From: Fluviicoccus keumensis
Lineage (GTDB): Bacteria; Pseudomonadota; Gammaproteobacteria; Pseudomonadales; Moraxellaceae
Length of the DNA stretch: 64,000 nt
Assembly: GCF_004217445.1 (NCBI RefSeq)
Contig: NZ_SHKX01000010.1
Coordinates: forward strand, 868,001 to 932,000
Direction of reading: 5' to 3'
How positions within the stretch are numbered: position 1 is the first letter of the stretch; each line of letters begins with the position of its first letter. The translations under genes and the position numbers were made by a program. Shown piece after piece: positions 55,374-63,403 of this stretch. The notes under the pieces were generated by a model. The model was not told where the DNA came from and did no database searches. It saw only the letters and a program-made list of their open reading frames with translations.

Positions 55374-56267
55374 TCAAATCCGGGAATTCACCGCCCCCCT
55401 CAACCTCTCCACCATCAAATCCACCAACGTCCTCACCCTCGCCGACTTGTGCCTTCCCTCCCGATGCAACACATGAATCGGCAACGGTGGCACCTCGAAA
55501 TCCTCCATTAACACCTGCAGTTCCCCGGCGGCCACCAATGAAGCCACCTGATAGGACATCAACCGCGTCACCCCGAACCCCGCCCTTACTGCCTCGATCG
55601 CCGCCTCGTTCGAGGTCACCGTCAACCGGGGCCGCAAACGCACCGACCGTCCCTGCGCAAACTTCCACTCCACCGACGGCGTCACCCCCGTCGCCGCCAC
55701 AATCCGGTGCCCGGCAAGATCGCCCGGTTCCCCCGGCACGCCATGCTCCGCCAGATACCCCGTCGCCCCCACCAGTACCCGCCGCACCTCGCCCACCCGC
55801 AAGGCCTTCATCGACGAATCCGGCAACTCGCCGATGCGCACGCCTACGTCCACGCCTTCCTCCATCAGGTTCACCACCCGGTCCAGGAACAGCGCGTTCA
55901 CGTCCATTTGCGGATAGCGTTGCAGGTATTCCACCAGCACCGGCGTCACGAACAGCTTGCCGAACAGCACCGGCGCGGTCACGGTCAGCTGGCCCTTCGG
56001 CGTGCCGTTGATGCCCACCACCGCCTCGTCGGCTTCGTCCACCTCGGCGATGATCCGCCGCGCATCGTCCAGATAGCGCTGGCCCGCTTCCGTCACTCGC
56101 ACATAGCGCGTGGTGCGGTCCAGCAGCTTCACGCCCAGCCGCGCTTCCAGCGCCGCCACGCAGCGCGTCACGGCGGGCGGCGACATCGCCAGGCGGCGCG
56201 CGCCGCCGTTGAAGCTTTCTTCCTCGGCCACGGCGACGAAGACGGTCATCAGGTGCAGGCGGTCCAT
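55374..56267 (-). CDS. LysR-family transcriptional regulator
   Basis: A 297-residue regulator with N-terminal helix-turn-helix (MDRLHLMTVFVAVAEEESFNGGARRLAMSPPAVTRCVAALEARLGVKLLDRTTR) and an effector domain (GQLTVTAPVLFGKLFVTPVLVEYL; VRAGFGVTRLMSYQVASLVAAGELQVLMEDFE). ATG 56267 is the usual start for this subfamily. It is divergent from the AhpD-like gene and probably controls that redox cluster; the effector is unknown. Confidence 0.88.
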   Translation of the reverse strand: MDRLHLMTVFVAVAEEESFNGGARRLAMSPPAVTRCVAALEARLGVKLLDRTTRYVRVTEAGQRYLDDARRIIAEVDEADEAVVGINGTPKGQLTVTAPVLFGKLFVTPVLVEYLQRYPQMDVNALFLDRVVNLMEEGVDVGVRIGELPDSSMKALRVGEVRRVLVGATGYLAEHGVPGEPGDLAGHRIVAATGVTPSVEWKFAQGRSVRLRPRLTVTSNEAAIEAVRAGFGVTRLMSYQVASLVAAGELQVLMEDFEVPPLPIHVLHREGRHKSARVRTLVDLMVERLRGAVNSRI

Positions 56268-56396
56268 GGGGTTATTCCGTTTGGTGAAAGAATGTATTGC
56301 CAAAGCTGATTATTCTTCAATCGCATGAAGATTGGCAAGATGGCTTCACCGGCAGCGAACACGCCGCCATCACCCCCAAATACCGAGGTCATCGCC

Positions 56397-56930
56397 ATGA
56401 GCCGCATCCCCACCGTTACCCGTGAAACCGCCACCGCTGAGCAGAACGCGCTGTTCGACGCCATCCAGGCCCAGCTGGGTGTGGTGCCGAATTTCCTGAA
56501 GATCTTCGCCCATTCCCCCGCCGCGCTGCGCGCCTTCCTCGGCTTCCACGGGATTGCCGGTGAAGGCAGCCTAGACCCGAAGACCCGCGAGCGCATCGCA
56601 CTGGCCGTGGCGCAGCAGAACACCTGCGAATACTGTGTTTCCGCGCACACCGCCATCGGCCGCAAGGCCGGTCTGGACAACGATGAAATGGGCATCAACC
56701 GCACCGGTTCCAGTCAGGACGCCAAGGCCGCCGTGGCGGTGAAGTTTGCCCGCGCCGTGTCCGAGCATACCGGCGATGTCACTACCGCCGAGATCCAGGA
56801 AATGCGCGCCGCCGGTTATTCCGATGCCGAGATTGTCGAGGTGATCACCCATGTCGGGCTGAATTACCTGACGAACATCATCGGCAAGGCCAGCCGGGTG
56901 GATATCGATTTCCCGAAGGTGGCGCTGTAA
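56397..56930 (+). CDS. Carboxymuconolactone decarboxylase-family (AhpD-like) protein
   Basis: A 177-residue all-helical protein. The CxxC pair in NTCEYCVSAHTAIGRKAG, with the following histidine, is the redox site of AhpD-like alkylhydroperoxidases. The segment VVPNFLKIFAHSPAALRAFLGFHG is typical of the peroxidase-related branch. GAGG precedes ATG 56397. It is first in a row with glutaredoxin, a PPOX protein and a DUF1348 protein, and divergent from LysR. It probably reduces peroxides or a quinone-type stressor; substrate unknown. Confidence 0.85.
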   Translation: MSRIPTVTRETATAEQNALFDAIQAQLGVVPNFLKIFAHSPAALRAFLGFHGIAGEGSLDPKTRERIALAVAQQNTCEYCVSAHTAIGRKAGLDNDEMGINRTGSSQDAKAAVAVKFARAVSEHTGDVTTAEIQEMRAAGYSDAEIVEVITHVGLNYLTNIIGKASRVDIDFPKVAL

Positions 56931-56936
56931 GCCCTA

Positions 56937-57105
56937 CGGCTGTCCTTCCCCCCTGTGCAACAGGGGGGCGATGCGCAGGCATCGGGGGGTTGCGGGCGGT
57001 GGCCGGAACATGGCCGTCGTATCGGAGAGACTGTTCGGTCTACCGCCTGCGGCCCCCCCGTCGCCTTCGCGACTCCCCCCTACTGCGTAGGAGGGAAAGT
57101 GTTTT
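56937..57105. repeat. C/G-rich intergenic repeat between redox genes
   Basis: Hairpins such as CCCCCCTG-TGCAA-CAGGGGGG (56948-56968) at one end and CCCCCCTAC/GTAGGAGGG at the other enclose about 170 bases. This resembles the composite element at 50326-50445 in style, not in sequence. It separates the AhpD-like gene from glutaredoxin. Confidence 0.5.
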
Positions 57106-57127
57106 TACTGAATCCGGAGAAAGTCTC

Positions 57128-57382
57128 ATGAAAACCGTCACCCTCTACAGCACCGCCACCTGCCCGTGGTGCGTGCAGGCCGAGAACTTGCTGAACCGCA
57201 TTGGCGCGCCGGTGGAGAAGATCCGCGTCGACCAGTCCGCTGCACAGCTGGATACCATGATCGCGCGCAGCGGCCGCCGCACCGTGCCGCAGATTTTCAT
57301 CGGCGAGCGCCACATCGGCGGTTTCAGCGAGCTGCATGCGCTGGAACAGCAGGGTGTGTTGTCACCGTTGTTGCACGACTGA
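57128..57382 (+). CDS. grxC: Glutaredoxin (GrxC type)
   Basis: An 84-residue thiol-disulfide oxidoreductase that uses glutathione. The active site CPWC is Cys12-Cys15, and RRTVPQIFIGERHIGGFSELHALEQQG carries the cis-proline (TVP) and glutathione-binding GGF. The start ATG 57128 has GGAGA upstream. It lies in the LysR-linked redox cluster, 14 bases before the PPOX gene; a chromosomal grxC is often elsewhere, so this may be a cluster-specific copy. Confidence 0.9.
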   Translation: MKTVTLYSTATCPWCVQAENLLNRIGAPVEKIRVDQSAAQLDTMIARSGRRTVPQIFIGERHIGGFSELHALEQQGVLSPLLHD

Positions 57383-57395
57383 CCGGAGAACCGTC

Positions 57396-57998
57396 ATGCC
57401 CCGCGCCTTCGCCGACATCACCTTCACCGACAGCGTCAAAGCCGCACAAAGCCTGTATGGCAGCCGCGACGCCAATCGCGGCTTCGAACTGGCCGAGGAC
57501 GGCCGCCACGAGATCGGCCCGCGCGAGGCGCAGTTCATCAGCGCCCGCGACAGCTTCTATCAGGCCACCGTTGGTGACAACGGTTGGCCCTATGTGCAGC
57601 ATCGCGGTGGACCGGCGGGCTTCCTGAAAGTGCTGGATGAGCGCACGATCGGCTATGCCGATTTTCGCGGCAACGTGCAGTACCTCAGCGTCGGTAACCT
57701 GATGGGCGATGAGCGGGTGTCGCTGATCCTGATGGATTACGCCAACCGCCGCCGCCTGAAGATCTGGGGACGGGCGCGGATTGTGCATGAAGCCGACGAG
57801 CCGGAGCTGGTGGCGCGGCTGGAAGATCCGTCTTACCGCGCGCCGGTGGAGCGGGGCATTGTCATCACCGTCGAGGCTTGGGACTGGAACTGCCCCAAGC
57901 ACATCACCCCGCGCTACACCGTGCCCGAGGTGGAAGTGATGCTGGAACAACTGCACGCCGAGATTGCCGACCTGAAGGCGCAACTGGCGAACCGATAA
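57396..57998 (+). CDS. Pyridoxamine 5'-phosphate oxidase-like flavoprotein
   Basis: A 200-residue split-barrel protein of the PPOX family. It contains SARDSFYQATVGDNGWPYVQHRGGPAGFLKVLDERTIGYADFRGNVQY (flavin-contacting region) and RVSLILMDYANRRRLKIWGRARIV. The C-terminus is an extended helix (EVMLEQLHAEIADLKAQL). Probably FMN- or F420-independent quinone or xenobiotic reductase; exact substrate unknown. GGAGA sits before ATG 57396. Confidence 0.83.
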   Translation: MPRAFADITFTDSVKAAQSLYGSRDANRGFELAEDGRHEIGPREAQFISARDSFYQATVGDNGWPYVQHRGGPAGFLKVLDERTIGYADFRGNVQYLSVGNLMGDERVSLILMDYANRRRLKIWGRARIVHEADEPELVARLEDPSYRAPVERGIVITVEAWDWNCPKHITPRYTVPEVEVMLEQLHAEIADLKAQLANR

Positions 57999-58023
57999 TT
58001 CTTATGCAAGCAGGAGAAAGATC

Positions 58024-58503
58024 ATGTCGCATTCCCCCGACAGCCGTCCGCCGCTGCCGCCCTTTACCCGCGAGACCGCCATGCAGAAAGTGCGTCTGGC
58101 CGAGGACGGCTGGAACAGCCGCGATCCGGTGCGGGTGTCGCTGGTTTATACCGAGGACAGCCAGTGGCGCAACCGCGCCGAGTTTCCGCGCGGGCGGGCG
58201 CAGATTGTGGAATTCCTGACCCGCAAGTGGGCGAAGGAACACGATTATCGCCTGATCAAGGAACTGTGGGCCTTCACCGACAACCGCATTGCCGTACGTT
58301 TCGCCTATGAGTGGCATGACGAGGACGGGAACTGGTTCCGCTCGTACGGCAACGAGAACTGGGAATTCGATGAGCGTGGCCTGATGCAGCGCCGTTATGC
58401 CAGCATCAACGACCTGCCGATCCGGGAAGCCGACCGGCTGTTCCATTGGCCCTTGGGGAGAAGGCCGGACGACCATCCGGGCCTGAGCGAGCTGGGCTTG
58501 TAG
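58024..58503 (+). CDS. DUF1348 NTF2-like protein
   Basis: A 159-residue member of the DUF1348 family. Characteristic stretches are PPFTRETAMQKVRLAEDGWNSRDPVRVSLVYTEDSQWRNRAEF, FLTRKWAKEHDYRLIKELWAF, and AYEWHDEDGNWFRSYGNENWEF. A single NTF2-like domain with a pocket and no known reaction. Last gene of the redox cluster, preceded by CAGGAGAAAG. Confidence 0.87.
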   Translation: MSHSPDSRPPLPPFTRETAMQKVRLAEDGWNSRDPVRVSLVYTEDSQWRNRAEFPRGRAQIVEFLTRKWAKEHDYRLIKELWAFTDNRIAVRFAYEWHDEDGNWFRSYGNENWEFDERGLMQRRYASINDLPIREADRLFHWPLGRRPDDHPGLSELGL

Positions 58504-58524
58504 GCCGTCCCTGGCCTGTTCGCC

Positions 58525-59358
58525 TCAGTGCGGGCGGCCGATGTACCAGGCAATCAGTTCCGCCGCCCGGCGCGTGGTCCGGGGGTCCGGATGCAGGCCG
58601 TCGCCGATGTTCTGGTAGCTGGACCAGATATCCAGCATCACCGCGTTCGGCAGCATCGCCGGGATGCGGGTGCGGTGCAGGTCGCGCAGCTGGTTGTAAC
58701 TGCTGCGGTCGATGATCCAGTTCAGCCCGAATGCCTGCGCCGCGAAGGGCAGGTTCAGCGAATCATAGGCGGGATAGATATCGTAGATCGGCGTCAGGCC
58801 GAGGTCGGTGGCGTGGCGGCCGACGGCGATCAGCCGGTCGACATAGGCCTTCATGTCGTTGTAGCTGCAGGGCGTGGCCTGGCTTTGCGGCACGCCGAAA
58901 GCGTCGGAGTGCAGGCAGTCGTTGCCCAGCGAAATGACCACGTACTTGGCCAGCAGCGTGCCGGCGCCCGGCACGGTGACGCGCGCCGCTGCCTGCATCA
59001 GTTGCCGGTCATAGCTTTTCCAGTTGCCGAAGACGCAGGCCGGGCCGGGATTGCAGCCGACGCGGTCGAACGAGGTGGCTCCGGCCTGGGCCTCGTTGAT
59101 GACATAGCCGGGCAGGCGAGGGTTCTTGACCAGCGCGTCGCCCAGGCTGAGGTATGACCCCAGACCCACCGACACGCCGCCCAGCGGGGCGACGCCGGCA
59201 TCGTTGAAGGGTGTCTTGCCGTTGGCGAAGGACGCGCCGATCACCAGCAACGGCTTGCTGACATCGTCGGGTGAGGCATGGGCGGTGGTGGTGAACAGCA
59301 CTGCCAGGGCGGCAGCGGTCAGGTGGCGGAAAGCGGCGCTCAGCATTTTCATTTTCAT
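58525..59358 (-). CDS. Exported SGNH/GDSL-type hydrolase
   Basis: A 277-residue protein with a signal peptide (AAALAVLFTTTAHA). SGNH blocks are readable: I, VIGASFANG (GAS in place of GDS, with the serine kept); III, SLGNDCLHSDA with Gly-x-Asn-Asp; V, GDGLHPD with the Asp-x-x-His pair. It is likely an esterase or lipase of periplasmic or secreted location. Start ATG 59358 follows AAGGAAGA. Four cysteines could form disulfides. Confidence 0.8.
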   Translation of the reverse strand: MKMKMLSAAFRHLTAAALAVLFTTTAHASPDDVSKPLLVIGASFANGKTPFNDAGVAPLGGVSVGLGSYLSLGDALVKNPRLPGYVINEAQAGATSFDRVGCNPGPACVFGNWKSYDRQLMQAAARVTVPGAGTLLAKYVVISLGNDCLHSDAFGVPQSQATPCSYNDMKAYVDRLIAVGRHATDLGLTPIYDIYPAYDSLNLPFAAQAFGLNWIIDRSSYNQLRDLHRTRIPAMLPNAVMLDIWSSYQNIGDGLHPDPRTTRRAAELIAWYIGRPH

Positions 59359-59813
59359 TATGGTCTTCCTTAAGTCCTGTGAACGGTATCCATGCCCGTG
59401 TTCCATTGGCTCCGGCCGCTCCGGGCCGGATATCAGGCCGGAGCGGAGAACCGCGCCTGAATACCGGGGTTGCCATGGCGTGCGGAAGGCGTAGCCTCCG
59501 GTGTTGCCTAGCCTGCTAACCATACGCTGGCTGGGGATTGAAGTTAACGGTCATCCCGGGCCAGAACGACGTTTGCGGGCATCCGGCAGACAGCCGGTCA
59601 GTGGCGGCGGCTGACCGGCGGGTTCATTCGGGCGAGGGCTGTTCGCACGCCTTGCGACGGTTTTTTCCCGGCGCTTCCATGGCGCATCATTTGACTTCTA
59701 ACGCCATTTTGTTTGCGTTGACCGGCATGAATTGGTAAAAGGAGTCGGGTGTTGTTTTACGGAACAGTACTGTCATACCAATTATAAGCCGGATGTCAGG
59801 GGCGAGGTCGTAA
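59359..59813. other. 455-base intergenic region
   Basis: No gene is supportable. It contains one hairpin, GCCGGTCAG (59593-59601) and CTGACCGGC (59611-59619). Toward the START-domain gene it becomes A/T-rich and probably holds its promoter. Confidence 0.5.
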
Positions 59814-60476
59814 ATGAAAAGAATAGCGATTATCAGTTTTTTGATCATGGGAGTGCTGGCGGGTGGCTCGGCGGCGCAGGCGCAGGACGACAATGACCTG
59901 GCGTCCTTGCAGGACAAGGTGGGCCGGGAGTGGCAGCTGATCAAGCAAAGTAGCAAGCCGGAAATCCGCTCCTGGGTGAAGCGCGAGGACGGACACCAGA
60001 TCCGCTCCTTCCGCATCGAGGCGACGCTGAACGGGACGCTGGAGGCTTTCCTGCAAACGGCGCTGGATGCGGAGAATTACGGGCGCTGGCACTGGCAGAT
60101 CCTGGAATCGCGCACGCTGAAGCGGATTTCGGCACAGGAGTCGATTGTCTACCTGAAGCACAAGGCCCCGTACAGCCTGCCCGACCGCGATGTGGTGGTG
60201 CGGGTGCAGGTGAAGTCATCGTCGCCCGGCGAGGCGGTGCTGTCGGTGGAGGCCCTGCCGAACTACATTCCGGCCACGCCCGGCGTGGTGCGCATGCCCG
60301 CCGAGAACATGACGGTGAAGGTGTCGGTGCGGCCCGGACGGCAACTGGCGGTGGAGGCCGAGGGTTTCTTCGATCCGGGCGGACAGGCGCCGGACTGGGC
60401 GGCGAATTTCGTGCAGCGTTCCGCGCCCTACAACATCCTGCTGGGCCTGCAGCGGGTCTTGTCGCTGGCGGGCTGA
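59814..60476 (+). CDS. Exported START-domain protein
   Basis: A 220-residue paralogue of the protein at 2755-3495, with a signal peptide (IISFLIMGVLAGGSAAQAQ) and the same fold order. It contains WHWQILESRTLKRISAQESIVYLKHKAPYSLPDRDVVVRVQV, RMPAENMTVKVSV, FFDPGGQAPDWAANFVQRSAPYNILLGLQ. The shared FVQRSAPY motif supports a common lipid-binding role. It stands alone in this copy; the other copy is coupled with a dehydrogenase-like gene. Confidence 0.8.
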   Translation: MKRIAIISFLIMGVLAGGSAAQAQDDNDLASLQDKVGREWQLIKQSSKPEIRSWVKREDGHQIRSFRIEATLNGTLEAFLQTALDAENYGRWHWQILESRTLKRISAQESIVYLKHKAPYSLPDRDVVVRVQVKSSSPGEAVLSVEALPNYIPATPGVVRMPAENMTVKVSVRPGRQLAVEAEGFFDPGGQAPDWAANFVQRSAPYNILLGLQRVLSLAG

Positions 60477-60586
60477 GCCGGGTCGCTCGGGCTGAGGGAA
60501 TAGCCCTGCAAATTGCAAGGTCATGACCGGGGTGGTAAGTTCGGGGGCAGGCGCGCAGCCGATGCGCCATCACCCGCGAGGACGCC

Positions 60587-61951
60587 ATGAAACCCACCCG
60601 CATCATTCTCGACCAGAGCGAAATCCCCACCCACTGGTACAACATCGCCGCCGACCTGAAGAACCCGCCCGCGCCGTCGCTGGGCCCGGACGGGCAGCCG
60701 GTCACGCCCGACCGCATGCTGGCCATCTTCCCTGGTCCGGTGCTGGAACAGGAAATGTCCAGCGAGCGCTGGATTCCCATTCCCGAGGAAGTGCGCCGCG
60801 TCTATGCGCTGTGGCGGCCCAGCCCCCTCTGCCGCGCCGAGCGGCTGGAACAGTTGCTGGGCACCCCGGCAAAGATATTCTACAAGTACGAGGGCGTGTC
60901 GCCCGCCGGGTCGCACAAGCCGAATTCCGCCGTGCCGCAGGCCTACCTGAACAAGATTGCCGGAACGAAGCGGCTGGTCACCGAGACCGGGGCCGGGCAG
61001 TGGGGCTCGTCGCTGTCCTTCGCCGGGCAGATGTTCGGGCTGCCGGTGCGGGTGTTCATGGTGAAGGTGTCCTACGGCCAGAAACCCTACCGTCGTCTGA
61101 TGATGCAGACCTGGGGCGGCGAGGTGATCCCCAGCCCCAGTCCGCTGACCGCCACCGGCCGCCGCCTGCTGGCGGAGAACCCGGACAATCCCGGCAGTCT
61201 GGCCATCGCCATTTCCGAGGCGGTGGAGGAAGCGGTGGGCGACGCCGGCACCAAGTACGCGCTGGGTTCAGTACTGAACCACGTGCTGCTGCACCAGACG
61301 GTGATCGGGCTGGAAGCGAAGAAGCAGTTCGAGAAGATCGGCGAGTACCCGGACATGATCTTCGCGCCCTGCGGCGGCGGCTGCAATTTCGCGGGCGTCA
61401 CCTTCCCCTTCCTGGGCGACGCGGCGGCGGGCGACAAGCGCGCGCAGAAGATCCGCCATGTCGCGGTGGAGCCGACCTCCTGCCCGACGCTGACCAAGGG
61501 CGTCTACGCCTATGATTTCGGCGATGAATCCGGCTTTACGCCGCTGATGAAGATGTACACGCTGGGCCATGACTTCATGCCGCCGGGCATCCATGCGGGC
61601 GGCCTGCGCTATCACGGCGATTCGCCGCTGGTGTCCCAGCTGTACCACGAGGGGCTGATCGAGGCGGTGGCGGTGCCGCAGGTGGCGACCTTCGAGGCCG
61701 GGGTGATGTTCGCCCGCGCCGAGGGCATCATTCCCGCGCCGGAGTCAGCGCACGCCATCCGCGCCTGCATTGACGAGGCGCTGCGCTGCAAGGAAACCGG
61801 CGAGCCGAAGACCTTGTTCTTCAACCTGTCCGGGCACGGCCATTTCGACATGGCGGCCTACGAAAGCTATTTCGCGGGCAAGCTGGAGGATTTCGCCTAT
61901 CCCGAGGAAGCGATCAGGGCGTCGATGGAGAAGTTGCCGAAGGTGGGGTGA
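60587..61951 (+). CDS. TrpB2-type tryptophan synthase beta-like enzyme
   Basis: A 454-residue PLP enzyme of the TrpB2 class, which joins serine with indole without the usual TrpA partner. The PLP lysine is Lys111 in SPAGSHKPNSA. The phosphate loop CGGGCNFAG and the long N-terminal extension (IPTHWYNIAADLKNPPAPSLGPDG) are typical of TrpB2. No trp operon genes are adjacent, and some TrpB2 proteins have other roles. RBS GAGGACGCC before ATG 60587. Confidence 0.88.
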   Translation: MKPTRIILDQSEIPTHWYNIAADLKNPPAPSLGPDGQPVTPDRMLAIFPGPVLEQEMSSERWIPIPEEVRRVYALWRPSPLCRAERLEQLLGTPAKIFYKYEGVSPAGSHKPNSAVPQAYLNKIAGTKRLVTETGAGQWGSSLSFAGQMFGLPVRVFMVKVSYGQKPYRRLMMQTWGGEVIPSPSPLTATGRRLLAENPDNPGSLAIAISEAVEEAVGDAGTKYALGSVLNHVLLHQTVIGLEAKKQFEKIGEYPDMIFAPCGGGCNFAGVTFPFLGDAAAGDKRAQKIRHVAVEPTSCPTLTKGVYAYDFGDESGFTPLMKMYTLGHDFMPPGIHAGGLRYHGDSPLVSQLYHEGLIEAVAVPQVATFEAGVMFARAEGIIPAPESAHAIRACIDEALRCKETGEPKTLFFNLSGHGHFDMAAYESYFAGKLEDFAYPEEAIRASMEKLPKVG

Positions 61952-62007
61952 GCGGGCCGCGACGGGCGGTGGACGGGAAGTCGGGTTTCAATCCGGCCTC
62001 CCGTTGC

Positions 62008-62355
62008 TCAAGACGCCTTCCCGTCAAAATGCTGCACCGGCAGTTTCTCGAATTCCACCCCCTCCAGGCAGCGCACATTCACCGCCGCCATCGCCTTGCC
62101 GTCCGGCCCGGTTCCCTCGCCAAAGGGATGAATGCCGCAAACCGGGCAGAAGCGGTGCTGAATCACATGCTTGTTGAAGGTATAGGTGCTCATCCGTTCC
62201 GGCGGCGTGCTCAACACCAGCGCCTCGCGCGGCACGAACCACAGCAGCGCTCCCTTGCGCGCGCACATTGAGCAGTTGCAGGACATGACCCCGCCCAGAT
62301 CGCCTTCCACGTCAAACGCAATGCCGCCGCAATGGCAGCTGCCGTGGTATTTCAT
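62008..62355 (-). CDS. GFA-family zinc protein
   Basis: A 115-residue protein of the glutathione-dependent formaldehyde-activating enzyme-like family. Zinc cysteines are in GSCHCGGIAFDVEG, SCNCSMCARKG and FCPVCGIHPFGEG. ATG 62355 follows AGGGAGAACGAAC. Many members do not act on formaldehyde, so the reaction is left open. Divergent from the LysR gene, with 130 bases between. Confidence 0.85.
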   Translation of the reverse strand: MKYHGSCHCGGIAFDVEGDLGGVMSCNCSMCARKGALLWFVPREALVLSTPPERMSTYTFNKHVIQHRFCPVCGIHPFGEGTGPDGKAMAAVNVRCLEGVEFEKLPVQHFDGKAS

Positions 62356-62485
62356 GTTCGTTCTCCCTGACGTTGTCCCCTGAACGCTAGCACGCCGCTG
62401 CGGCGGCGACAACGCGTCGCCGGACTCTTCCAACCAACGGATAATCATGGGATAAACACCGCTACTATCCCGCCGGAGAGACACC

Positions 62486-63397
62486 GTGCCCCACCTTGAC
62501 GACATGGCGCTGTTCGCCGCCGTGGTGCGCGCGGGCAGCTTCACCGCCGCCGCCAACCAGCTGGAGCTGCCGCTGTCCACCGTCAGCCGCCGCATCGCGC
62601 TGCTGGAAAAGGCGCTGGAGACGCGCCTGCTGGAACGCACCACCCGCACCCAGAAGCTGACCGAGGCCGGGCAGGTCTATTTCCAGCATTGCCGGCAACT
62701 GGTGGCGCAGGCCGAGGAAGCCGGGCGCGCCCTGCAACGCCTGAAGCAGGAGCCGTCCGGCCATTTGCGCATGGCGATGCCGTTCTCGGTGGATGACAGC
62801 TGGGCGACGACGGTCATTTCCTCCTTCCTCGCCAAATACCCGAAGATCAGCCTGGAGGCGCACTTGCGTCCCGGTGCGCTGGACCCCGATGACGAAACCA
62901 TGGACGTGCTGTTCGGCTATGGCGCGCGGCCGGAGACCCACCATCCGGTGATTCCGCTGGGCACGCCGCATATCAGCCTGTTTGCCAGTCCGCGTTACCT
63001 GCAACGCGCCGGGGTGCCGCAGGTTCCGGCCGATCTGGCGCAGCATGAAATGGTGCGGCTGACCACCTTGCCAATGGAAGTCTATGCGCCCGAATCCCTG
63101 CACGGCCTGCCGCTGAATTACCGCATGATTACCAACGAATTGCTGATGGCGCGGCTGACCTGCCTCGACGGGCTGGGCATTGCCTGGTTGCCGCAGATCA
63201 GCTGCCAGCGTTTTGTGCGTAACGGGTCGCTGGTGCCGCTGATGCCCGAGCATCAGTACGCGCTGCCGCTGTGGCTGATTTACCGCAGCGCCAGCCGCAG
63301 CACGCCGAAGGTGGCGCTGCTGGCGGAGCATCTGATGGGCATTTTGGGCGCGCAGGGCGCGTGGGAGGCGCTGGAGCGCGGAGTGGTGAAGTCGTGA
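62486..63397 (+). CDS. LysR-family transcriptional regulator
   Basis: A 303-residue regulator, GTG start at 62486. N-terminal helix-turn-helix DDMALFAAVVRAGSFTAAANQLELPLSTVSRRIALLEKALETRLLERTTR and effector domain with SGHLRMAMPFSVDDSW and CLDGLGIAWLPQISCQRF. It faces the GFA gene, whose expression it may control. The stop is seven bases from the convergent enoyl-CoA hydratase gene. Confidence 0.87.
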   Translation: MPHLDDMALFAAVVRAGSFTAAANQLELPLSTVSRRIALLEKALETRLLERTTRTQKLTEAGQVYFQHCRQLVAQAEEAGRALQRLKQEPSGHLRMAMPFSVDDSWATTVISSFLAKYPKISLEAHLRPGALDPDDETMDVLFGYGARPETHHPVIPLGTPHISLFASPRYLQRAGVPQVPADLAQHEMVRLTTLPMEVYAPESLHGLPLNYRMITNELLMARLTCLDGLGIAWLPQISCQRFVRNGSLVPLMPEHQYALPLWLIYRSASRSTPKVALLAEHLMGILGAQGAWEALERGVVKS

Positions 63398-63403
63398 GGC
63401 GTG

